Below, in pieces: positions 17,424-24,544 of a stretch of 62,280 nt of DNA. Source of the DNA: Candidatus Aminicenantota bacterium (lineage in GTDB: Bacteria; Acidobacteriota; Aminicenantia; UBA2199); assembly GCA_029938635.1 (NCBI GenBank), contig JAOZUQ010000008.1, positions 2,534-64,813 of the forward strand. Reading direction: 5' to 3'. Within the stretch, counting starts at the first letter, position 1. Each line of letters opens with the position of its first letter. Position numbers and translations under genes: made by a program. The notes beneath the pieces were generated by a model. That model did no database searches. It saw nothing but the letters and a program-made list of their open reading frames with translations, and had not been told where the DNA came from.

Positions 17424-18664
17424 ACGAAGTCCAAGCTAGAAAAAAATTTCAATTTAGAAAAGACGTAGAAATATTAGCATTAGATGATGTAGCTTGGTTT
17501 CAGGAAGGGCCTGGCGTTAGAAAGCATCAGTTTGTTGATAATGGAATAAAATTGCTGAATGTTGCAAATATTGAAAAAAATAAAATTAATTTAGATAAAT
17601 CAAAGAATTATATTTCAGAAAAAGAATCTGAGGAGAAATACCCTCATTTTTTAGCAGAAGAAGGTGATTTGGTAATCGCAAGCTCTGGAATAAAAATTGA
17701 AAATTTTGATGAAAAAATAGCTTTTATCAATAAAGAACATCTCCCGCTTTGCATGAATACTTCTACAATAAGGTTCAAATCTCATGATGAAAACAAGCTT
17801 GACATTCAATATTTCAAATGGTTTTTGAGAAGTGAGTGTTTCAAGAAACAGGTGCAATTTTGGGTTACAGGATCAGCCCAATTAAATTTTGGACCATCTC
17901 ATTTAAAAAAGATGTTTGTTAGTGTACCAAATATTATAACTCAGAAAAGTATTGTCAAAATCCTCAATACTGCTGACAGACTTCGCCAGAAACGGAAAGA
18001 ACAACTCACTCTCCTTGATAATTACCTCAAATCAGTTTTCCTCGACATGTTCGGCGATCCAGTGAAGAATGAGAAGGGATGGGAAACAGAAAACATTCGA
18101 GACATTTCAAAAAGGATTAGTGATGGTCCTTTCGGATCAAATTTAAAAACTGAACATTATCAAAATACTGGTATTCGTGTGATCAGATTACAAAATATTG
18201 GTGTTGGAGAATTTCAAGATGAAGATAAAGCCTATATATCAGAATCTCATTTTGAGACAATAAAAAAACATTCTTGTAAGGCCGGAGATGTTTTAATTGC
18301 AACAATGGGAGATCCAAATATAAGAGCTTGTATGTTTCCTGAGGAGATATCTTTTGCAGTGAATAAAGCCGATTGTATACAGTTACGACCTAAATCCAAT
18401 GTTATCATGGCGGAATATATCTGTGGTTTTATAAATTCACCGTCTGCAATTTACCTGATAGCAAAGTTTTTACATGGTCAAACCCGTACTAGGATTAGCA
18501 TGGGACAACTATCAAATCTAAATATTCCTGTGCCCCCAATAAAACTGCAAAGCAAATTTGTTGATATTGTTAAACAAGTAGAACAAACAAAGCAAACAAT
18601 GCGTGCTTCATTAGATGAGATGGATAATCACTTCAATGCACTTATGCAGAGGTATTTTGGATGA
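17420..18664 (+). CDS. hsdS: Type I restriction-modification system, S (specificity) subunit
   Basis: 414 residues built as two target-recognition domains, each followed by a helical spacer. The first domain spans about residues 10-180; the central conserved helix is VKILNTADRLRQKRKEQL followed by LDNYLKSVFLDMFGDP. The second domain starts ENIRDISKRISDGPFGSN and ends in a second helix near VKQVEQTKQTM. Each domain reads one half of a split DNA target. Both halves are present and intact, so the system should have a defined target, which cannot be read from sequence alone. Confidence 0.93.
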   Translation: MNEVQARKKFQFRKDVEILALDDVAWFQEGPGVRKHQFVDNGIKLLNVANIEKNKINLDKSKNYISEKESEEKYPHFLAEEGDLVIASSGIKIENFDEKIAFINKEHLPLCMNTSTIRFKSHDENKLDIQYFKWFLRSECFKKQVQFWVTGSAQLNFGPSHLKKMFVSVPNIITQKSIVKILNTADRLRQKRKEQLTLLDNYLKSVFLDMFGDPVKNEKGWETENIRDISKRISDGPFGSNLKTEHYQNTGIRVIRLQNIGVGEFQDEDKAYISESHFETIKKHSCKAGDVLIATMGDPNIRACMFPEEISFAVNKADCIQLRPKSNVIMAEYICGFINSPSAIYLIAKFLHGQTRTRISMGQLSNLNIPVPPIKLQSKFVDIVKQVEQTKQTMRASLDEMDNHFNALMQRYFG

Positions 18665-18710
18665 AAGATATTCTGAGGAAATAAAAATTATCAAAATTGG
18701 AGAATAATCT

Positions 18711-19316
18711 ATGAGTAACCAACTATATCTATTAAAAATCAGGCTGTTAGAAATTGAGCCTGAGATATGGCGAAGATTTGTTGTGCCGGGCAGTATCACA
18801 CTGGATCGTTTGCATGATGTGATTCAGATTATTATGGGATGGAAAGATTACCATCTTCATCAATTTACTATCGGAAATAAAATTTATACCGGATCGCCTG
18901 AATCAGAAGAAGATGGCAATGATGATGGCCTGTTTAGAATGGCTGACCTGTTTAAACAAAAAATCGGATCATTCGAATATCTTTACGATTTTGGTGATTC
19001 CTGGGATCATGAGATAATTATTGAGAACAGCCGTTATTTTAACCCGGAATTGCAATCAGAAGTGGAGTGCCTGGAAGGAGCCAGGGCCTGTCCCCCCGAG
19101 GATATCGGCAGTGTCCCGGGCTATTATAATTTCTGTCAGGCTTTAAAAGACCCGGATCACGAAGATCATGAAAGATATAAAATCTGGTTTGCCGGATTTC
19201 ACTGGTATGACAATATATTTGTCAGTGAAAAATTTGATATTGAAATAATAAATTATGAACTGATGAAATACATGCAATGGGCCAGGGACCGTCATCAGTT
19301 CTGGGGATTTAAGTAA
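18711..19316 (+). CDS. Plasmid pRiA4b ORF-3-like protein
   Basis: 201 residues. The start YLLKIRLLEIEPEIWRRF and the blocks LDRLHDVIQIIMGW, HLHQFTIG and YDFGDSWDHEI are the signature of the pRiA4b ORF-3 family, found on plasmids, islands and in many accessory regions; its biochemical role is not known. GGAGAA precedes the ATG. It is the last gene of the island: its TAA at 19314-19316 lies directly at the border with the displaced peptidase remnant. Confidence 0.88.
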   Translation: MSNQLYLLKIRLLEIEPEIWRRFVVPGSITLDRLHDVIQIIMGWKDYHLHQFTIGNKIYTGSPESEEDGNDDGLFRMADLFKQKIGSFEYLYDFGDSWDHEIIIENSRYFNPELQSEVECLEGARACPPEDIGSVPGYYNFCQALKDPDHEDHERYKIWFAGFHWYDNIFVSEKFDIEIINYELMKYMQWARDRHQFWGFK

Positions 19317-19447
19317 CAAACCCAAATCCTTCAGTTGTAGGGATAGGTGCTCAACTGGAACACTCAACTGAAGAGCATATCCATATTGATGACATGATAA
19401 AGGCAAAAGATATGGTCATTGAGCTCATGCGCCTCTCAGCTGTTTAA
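19317..19447 (+). pseudogene. Displaced 3' remnant of M20 peptidase gene (right island border)
   Basis: Bases 19334-19447 encode VVGIGAQLEHSTEEH and onward to RLSAV and a stop, the same C-terminus as the intact peptidase at 10126-11202 with three residue changes. A few more codons upstream (19319-19333, N-P-N-P-S) stay in frame without matching. There is no start codon or 5' part, so it is a fragment. Most likely it is the original chromosomal end of the peptidase gene, pushed 8.2 kb away when the island inserted. The less likely alternative is the end of a deleted tandem paralogue. Its stop overlaps the stop of the convergent membrane-protein gene. Confidence 0.88.
19334..19447 (+). repeat. 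Right copy of island-flanking direct repeat
   Basis: Partner of 11089-11202, 98 of 114 bases identical by eye. The last 24 bases are identical. After the stop codon the two copies also stay loosely similar for about ten bases before diverging. Confidence 0.9.
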
Positions 19448-19842
19448 TTTTCTTCAGATGGATTCAGGGCTTTCAGCCTGAGATTTTTGTAGATTACTAT
19501 AAGCCAGAGGTTGGCGGCAATTATAAGACCAAGAATTATTCTCCCCTGGTATACATTATAAGGATACAACCTGAATACTTCCAGGACTAGAAACGGGACT
19601 AAAAAAGATATTGCACTGAGATAGTATGAAGCCCGGAACATTTCTCTGTTCCCGTAAAGAATTTGAGCACTCCATCCGATCGCGGCAAAAAACACAAAAA
19701 TTATATTGGTGTAATCAGGAGTTCCCTTCACCGGGGAAAAGATCAGAATGTAAACAAGTGAGGAAAATATCGAGAAAACAAAAGGGCCTGATACCAGGAT
19801 CCATCTTCTGATCTTGGGATTTACTCTCAGTTTTCCTTTCAT
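19444..19842 (-). CDS. Small membrane protein of unknown function (four predicted helices)
   Basis: 132 residues with four hydrophobic segments (about 13-33, 43-62, 70-90 and 97-117) between a basic start (MKGKLRVNPKIRRW) and a charged end (NPSEEN). It is not recognised as any family. No clear ribosome site is present. It lies nine bases downstream of the AtuA-like gene on the same strand, so it is probably the second gene of that unit. Its stop overlaps the peptidase remnant on the other strand, which suggests this gene's 3' region was the original neighbour of the peptidase before the island arrived. Confidence 0.7.
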   Translation of the reverse strand: MKGKLRVNPKIRRWILVSGPFVFSIFSSLVYILIFSPVKGTPDYTNIIFVFFAAIGWSAQILYGNREMFRASYYLSAISFLVPFLVLEVFRLYPYNVYQGRIILGLIIAANLWLIVIYKNLRLKALNPSEEN

Positions 19843-19851
19843 TTGGATATT

Positions 19852-21654
19852 CTATTTTATCTTAAACTCTTTTTCAATCTTTTCATAGCACTCATCATCA
19901 ACCTCTAGATAATTACTGAGAAGTTCCTGAGCATATAATTTCCCCTGGGCATCAATATTCACAGATTTTGCTCCTCCACCTCCCAAAGATTCTTCAAGCA
20001 AAAAATTAAATGAGAGAATGTTCCTTACCTCGTACCTGGTCACCTTTCCACTACAAACCTTTCTGAACATTTCCTTAACCACATCCGGAGTGAGATATTT
20101 TTTAAGACAATCATAAATGATCTCATTTTTTGCTATGACACCAATGTTAGAGGTATCTCCTTTATCCCCGGATCGGGCAAGGCAGATATCCTTTAACATG
20201 ATCCTCTCCCCCTTTCCCGGTATTTCTGAAGATCCGGTTCCTGAGATCATTTCCTTATACTTAAAATTTTTCTTATAATCAGATTCAAATCCTGTTATCG
20301 ATGATACGTCAGTTTCCGATACCTCATCAGAATCAGTATCGAATATTTTTATCTTGGAAACTATAAGTTCCTTCCTGATCAATGCCGGCCAGTATCCGAT
20401 CACGGTCCTGGGGTCCGGTCTCCCTCCGGTGACAGCAGCACCGGCAGGTCCTGAAAGAATCAATGTCGAGATCTCTTTTCCGAATTTTATTATTTTGTTT
20501 TTATCTCTGTCATAAACACTGAATCTTAAAATGGTTTTATTAAATTCATCACTGTCTCTTTTACATAAAAGTTCGGTCTCTTTCTTTTCAAAATCAATAC
20601 CCAGTTTTTTCCAGAAAATGTCCCTGAATATCTTCGATTTACTTTTAACATGAAATCCGCCGACCAGAATTGAACCGCTTGCCTTGTAACCCTCCATATA
20701 AGAGGCGGATACTTTTAGAAACCTTGTCGAAGGCTCACCTTTTATTCCCCAGATCCTGACCCTGTCATTACCCTCATCCTCAAGATTGATAGAAGTGAAA
20801 TCTGCAATAACATCCGGGCTCAGATATTCTTCCGGGTCGCTCATTTCATAAAGTAACTGTTCCTTGACACTGTCGGCAGAGACCAGCCCCCCTGTTCCTT
20901 TATGTTTTGTTACAATAAATGATCCGTCATTCTTCACCTCAAGGATCGGGAACCCTATATTATCCCATTGCTTAACATTCTTCCAGTCAGTAAAATTCCC
21001 CCCGGTGGCCTGTGAGCCGCACTCAATTATATGCCCACCTATCACACCTGCAGCCAGTTTATCCCAGTCATTCAACTCCCACCCAAACTCATGTATCATT
21101 GGCGCCAGAGTAATGGCCGTATCGGTCACCCGTCCTGTCACAATGATATCCGCTCCGGATTCGAGGGCTTTTAACACAGGTCCTACACCCAAATATACAT
21201 TCGCACTAAGCAGTTTGTCCTTCACATTCGAAAAATCTTCACTGTTCTCCATATTTTCAAGAGCTTCTTTTTTGGGATAGATCGAATCGATGTCCTGAAG
21301 AATATCATCGCCATCAACAGCTGCAACTTTAAAACTCAACCCCTTTTTTTCACCCATTTCTTTTATTTTTAAAGCAAGAGCGCCAGGATTCATCCCTCCG
21401 GCATTTGTGATGATCTTTATTCCCTTTTTAATCACTATTTCAATGATCTCTTCCAGCTGAAAAAGAAAATCATAAACATATCCCATCTTTTTGTCTTTCA
21501 TTTTCTGTTTCATTAAGATTCCCATTGTGATCTCAGCAAGATAATCGGAAGTGATATAATCAAGATCTCCCCCGGTAACCTGTCTCTTTAATGCGGAAAG
21601 ATCATCACCCCAGAATCCACCGGCATTGCCTATTTTTATTATATTTTTTCCCAT
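19852..21654 (-). CDS. AtuA-like acyclic terpene utilization family protein (DUF1446)
   Basis: 600 residues from ATG 21654, which has AGAGGAA directly upstream; the frame stays open to 21789 but the family begins at IKIGNAGGFWGDD. The large N-terminal domain (about 1-460) has TNAGGMNPGALALKIKE, DIVVTGRVTDTA-like ADIIVTGRVTDTAITLAP and GHIIECGSQATGGNF. A short C-terminal domain starts LKDICLARSGDKGDTSNIG. This full two-domain form is that of AtuA of Pseudomonas, needed for growth on citronellol and geraniol, with unknown chemistry. It is often found near acyl-CoA carboxylase and leucine/isoprenoid catabolic genes, as here. It is divergent from the HMG-CoA synthase gene. Confidence 0.88.
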   Translation of the reverse strand: MGKNIIKIGNAGGFWGDDLSALKRQVTGGDLDYITSDYLAEITMGILMKQKMKDKKMGYVYDFLFQLEEIIEIVIKKGIKIITNAGGMNPGALALKIKEMGEKKGLSFKVAAVDGDDILQDIDSIYPKKEALENMENSEDFSNVKDKLLSANVYLGVGPVLKALESGADIIVTGRVTDTAITLAPMIHEFGWELNDWDKLAAGVIGGHIIECGSQATGGNFTDWKNVKQWDNIGFPILEVKNDGSFIVTKHKGTGGLVSADSVKEQLLYEMSDPEEYLSPDVIADFTSINLEDEGNDRVRIWGIKGEPSTRFLKVSASYMEGYKASGSILVGGFHVKSKSKIFRDIFWKKLGIDFEKKETELLCKRDSDEFNKTILRFSVYDRDKNKIIKFGKEISTLILSGPAGAAVTGGRPDPRTVIGYWPALIRKELIVSKIKIFDTDSDEVSETDVSSITGFESDYKKNFKYKEMISGTGSSEIPGKGERIMLKDICLARSGDKGDTSNIGVIAKNEIIYDCLKKYLTPDVVKEMFRKVCSGKVTRYEVRNILSFNFLLEESLGGGGAKSVNIDAQGKLYAQELLSNYLEVDDECYEKIEKEFKIK

Positions 21655-21884
21655 ATTTCCTCTTGCTGAATAATAACATAGCATTTCGGTTTTTAGAAAT
21701 GTAATGATCGAAAGATACATTGACAAAAAAAAATGGTTCTTACATAATGATTTTGTGAAAATCAAGCTGTTTTCCTCTGCTGTTTTCAAAGAACATCCCT
21801 ACTCCATTTTCGGTACTATGTCTAAAATAAAAAAAAATGTGTCATATTTTTTTTAACTAATATTAACTTTTAAGGAGAAATTAA
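21655..21884. other. Divergent promoter region between AtuA-like and HMG-CoA synthase genes
   Basis: No gene is seen in these 230 bases. On the plus strand TTGACA at 21720-21725 and CATAAT at 21743-21748 form a 17-base-spaced promoter, leaving a leader of about 130 bases before the HMG-CoA synthase ATG. AAGGAGA precedes that ATG. No standard riboswitch was recognised in the leader. Confidence 0.5.
21720..21748 (+). promoter_or_regulatory. Sigma-70-type promoter for the HMG-CoA synthase operon
   Basis: TTGACA, 17 bases, CATAAT: the same box pair and spacing as in front of fic. Start of transcription would be near 21755. Confidence 0.6.
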
Positions 21885-22931
21885 ATGACAGGTATAGTTG
21901 GATATGGAACAAAAATTCCCAGATATCGCATCAAGGTGGAAGAAATTGCAAAGGTATGGGGAGCTGACGCACCAACCTATAAGCGGGGCCTTAATCTTAA
22001 TGAAAAATCTGTACCCGCCCCCGATGAAGATTGTGCAACACTCTCGGTAAATGCTGCACTCAATGCTTTAAAAAGAGCGGAAATTGACCCGGCCGACATC
22101 GGTGCCGTATATGTGGGAAGTGAATCTCATCCATATGCAGTAAAACCGACTGGAACAATTGTATCAGAGGCGATCGGTGCATGCCCATATGTTCATACTG
22201 CAGATCTTGAGTTTGCCTGCAAAGCAGGAACAGAGGGAATGTTCATTGCTCTTAATCTTGTTAAGTCCGGTGCCGTACCTTATGCCCTGGCAATAGGAGC
22301 TGATACTTCCCAGGGGGCTCCCGGTGATGCACTTGAGTATTCTGCTGCCGCCGGAGCAGCGGCCTTCATTATGGGGAAGGACAACCTTATCGCCGAACTA
22401 AAAGATACTCATTGTTTCATGACTGATACCCCGGATTTCTGGAGACGTGAATACAAACATTATCCCGAGCATGGGGGACGTTTTACAGGAGCTCCTGCTT
22501 ATTTTAAACATGTTACCGGGGCCGTTGATGCTATTTTGGGGAAAACCAATATGAAGCCTGATGATTTTAAATATGTTATTTTCCACCAGCCGAATGGAAA
22601 GTTCCCGGTTCTTGTAGCAAAAAAACTCGGATTTACAGAACAGCAATATCTACCCGGACTTTTATCTCCAACCCTGGGTAATACATATTCGGGTTCTTCA
22701 CCGATGGGATTCGCAGCCACCCTGGATATTGCTAAGCCCGGTGATCTGATCCTTCTTATATCATACGGTTCAGGTGCCGGAAGTGATGCATTTATTTTTG
22801 AGACCACAGAAAAAATTGATGAGGTCCGCAACCGGGCTCCAAAGCTCAGAACCCAGCTTGATGAGCATAAGATTTATATTGAATACGGAACATATGCAAA
22901 ATTCCGGAAAAAAATATTGTTACCAAATTAG
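21885..22931 (+). CDS. Archaeal-type hydroxymethylglutaryl-CoA synthase
   Basis: 348 residues. The thiolase-fold protein starts [20 protein letters not shown] and has the catalytic set of HMG-CoA synthase: Glu80 in GSESHP, Cys112 in FACKAG and His234 in FHQPNGKFP. It condenses acetyl-CoA with acetoacetyl-CoA to HMG-CoA, or runs backwards. The short form and the direct linkage to a thiolase and a DUF35 protein are those of archaeal mevalonate-pathway complexes, in which DUF35 ties thiolase and synthase together so that the unfavourable thiolase product is passed on. AAGGAGA precedes the start. Bacterial occurrence suggests an old transfer; nearby acyl-CoA genes raise the option of a catabolic use. 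Confidence 0.92.
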   Translation: MTGIVGYGTKIPRYRIKVEEIAKVWGADAPTYKRGLNLNEKSVPAPDEDCATLSVNAALNALKRAEIDPADIGAVYVGSESHPYAVKPTGTIVSEAIGACPYVHTADLEFACKAGTEGMFIALNLVKSGAVPYALAIGADTSQGAPGDALEYSAAAGAAAFIMGKDNLIAELKDTHCFMTDTPDFWRREYKHYPEHGGRFTGAPAYFKHVTGAVDAILGKTNMKPDDFKYVIFHQPNGKFPVLVAKKLGFTEQQYLPGLLSPTLGNTYSGSSPMGFAATLDIAKPGDLILLISYGSGAGSDAFIFETTEKIDEVRNRAPKLRTQLDEHKIYIEYGTYAKFRKKILLPN

Positions 22932-22941
22932 GGAGCATCAT

Positions 22942-24096
22942 ATGAGAAAACTAGCAATAATAGGGATCGGATTGATAAAATGGGGCGAGTTATGGGAAAA
23001 GTCCATAAGACAAATTGCAGCAGAGGCTATATCTAAATGTCTCGAAGATGCCGGCACAGACCGTATAGATGCAATGACGATCGGGAATATGTCCGGTGGG
23101 TTATTCAATGGCCAGGAACATTTATCAAGCCTTATCCCGGATCACCTGGGACGAAAGAATATCCCTGCGATGAGAATTGAATCTGCATGTGCTTCAGGAG
23201 GGATGGCTGTAAGAACTGCCTGTTTGGAAGTTGCTTCGGGTTTTTCCGATTATGCAATTGCCGTAGGTGTTGAGAAAATGACCGATATTAGCGGGAATGA
23301 GGCTACCTATGCATTGGCAACTGCAGCTGATCAGGATTACGAAGCATTTCATGGAGTAACTTTTCCAGGATTATATGCAATGATGGCAAAAGCACACATG
23401 GATCGTTACGGGACAACAAGGGATCAACTTTCCTCGGTCGTAATAAAGAATCACTATAACGGAAGCCTGAATCCGAACGCACAATTTCCTTTTAAAATAA
23501 CAAGCGATCAGGTTTTAAAATCACCAATGGTCTCCGACCCACTGAGACTTCTTGATTGTTCTCCTATCACTGATGGTGCAGCAGCTGTTTTGATAACAAC
23601 ACTGGAAGAAGCAAAAAAACTAAAAAAGCAACCTGTATTTATAAGTGGTATAGGCCATGCATCGGATTCAATTGCTCTAAGCAGCAGGAAAGATATCCTG
23701 AAACTGGAAGCAGTTGAACTTTCAACAGATAAAGCATTGAAAATGGCTGGTAAATCCATAAGGGATATTGATTTTGCAGAGGTCCATGATTGTTTCAGCA
23801 TTGCTGAGATAATGATACTTGAAGCCCTCGGAGTAGTAGCTCCGGGAGAAGGAGGGAAGGCAAGTTCTGATGGATTAACAGGTCTCAACGGTAACTTCCC
23901 GGTCAACCCGTCGGGCGGATTAAAATCAAAGGGACATCCTGTCGGTGCTACCGGAGTCGCACAGATATGTGAAGCTGTGACACAATTGAGAGGTGAGGCA
24001 GGTGAAAGGCAGTTGAAAAATATAAGAACAGGATTGACCCAGAACATGGGTGGTTCTGCCGGCAGCAGTGTTGTCCATATACTGGAGGTGATATAA
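22942..24096 (+). CDS. Thiolase (acetyl-CoA C-acetyltransferase, archaeal/SCP-x-like)
   Basis: 384 residues from ATG 22942 with GGGAG in front; the frame is open further upstream but overlaps the synthase gene. Active-site residues are visible: Cys83 in ESACASGG, His in VHDCFSIAE and the C-terminal NPSGGLKSKGHPVGATG. It joins two acetyl-CoA to acetoacetyl-CoA or cleaves it. It lies ten bases after the synthase gene and overlaps the DUF35 gene by one base, so all three form one operon and very likely one protein complex. Confidence 0.93.
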   Translation: MRKLAIIGIGLIKWGELWEKSIRQIAAEAISKCLEDAGTDRIDAMTIGNMSGGLFNGQEHLSSLIPDHLGRKNIPAMRIESACASGGMAVRTACLEVASGFSDYAIAVGVEKMTDISGNEATYALATAADQDYEAFHGVTFPGLYAMMAKAHMDRYGTTRDQLSSVVIKNHYNGSLNPNAQFPFKITSDQVLKSPMVSDPLRLLDCSPITDGAAAVLITTLEEAKKLKKQPVFISGIGHASDSIALSSRKDILKLEAVELSTDKALKMAGKSIRDIDFAEVHDCFSIAEIMILEALGVVAPGEGGKASSDGLTGLNGNFPVNPSGGLKSKGHPVGATGVAQICEAVTQLRGEAGERQLKNIRTGLTQNMGGSAGSSVVHILEVI

Positions 24097-24494
24097 TGCA
24101 GGTCCCAAGATACTGGAGAGAAATCCCAAAAAGATATCGTCTGGAAGCAGCTCAATGCAAAAAATGTCTTAACATCAGTTTCCCGGAAAAGTTTTCCTGC
24201 CCCGAATGCGGTTCAAGAGATTTCAAAACCATCAAACTTTCCGGGAAGGGGAAAATATCAACTCATACTATCATAAGAATTGCTCCGGAGGGGTTCAACG
24301 ATCAGGTCCCTTACGGAATGGGGATAATTGAGATGGATGAAGGCCCCCGGATAATGGCACAGATAACTGATTGTGACCCGGAAAAACTTAAAACCGGAGA
24401 TCGTATGATCTATCAGTTCAGACGAATAAGAGAAGACGGGAGTACCGGTGTGATCATGTATGCATATAAGTTCGTTCCTGATGTGGGGATTTAA
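24096..24494 (+). CDS. DUF35 OB-fold / zinc-ribbon protein, thiolase-HMG-CoA synthase scaffold
   Basis: 132 residues. The N-terminal zinc ribbon has CKKC and CPEC, followed by an OB fold (SGKGKISTHTIIRIAPEGF to the end). In archaea this protein bridges thiolase and HMG-CoA synthase and shares the CoA-binding site. Here it overlaps the thiolase stop by one base. It has no catalysis of its own. Length and domain order match the family. Confidence 0.92.
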   Translation: MQVPRYWREIPKRYRLEAAQCKKCLNISFPEKFSCPECGSRDFKTIKLSGKGKISTHTIIRIAPEGFNDQVPYGMGIIEMDEGPRIMAQITDCDPEKLKTGDRMIYQFRRIREDGSTGVIMYAYKFVPDVGI

Positions 24495-24544
24495 ACTTTA
24501 GTAATAATTTAAAACCATTATCAGTTCAATTTCGTAAAATTATA

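Larger units (their letters stand above)
11203..19333 (+). mobile_element. Restriction-modification island inserted at the 3' end of the M20 peptidase gene
   Basis: Everything between the two copies of the peptidase 3' end is on the plus strand: radC, hsdR, fic, hsdM, hsdS and a pRiA4b-ORF3-like gene, all typical accessory or defence genes. The layout, with an intact gene at one border and a displaced 3' remnant at the other, is the signature of site-specific or homologous insertion into the 3' end of a protein gene where the element carries its own replacement end. No integrase, transposase or terminal inverted repeats are seen. The element may be moved by a recombinase supplied elsewhere, be decayed, or spread by homologous recombination. 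The repeat spacing is 8245 bases. Confidence 0.75.

Noticed and set aside
18661..18684. Seven-codon frame overlapping the hsdS stop (ATGA)
   Set aside because: Too short and without a ribosome site; no sign that it is more than chance.
21749..21884. Riboswitch in the 130-base leader of the HMG-CoA synthase gene
   Set aside because: No recognisable conserved core and only weak AT-rich pairing was seen.
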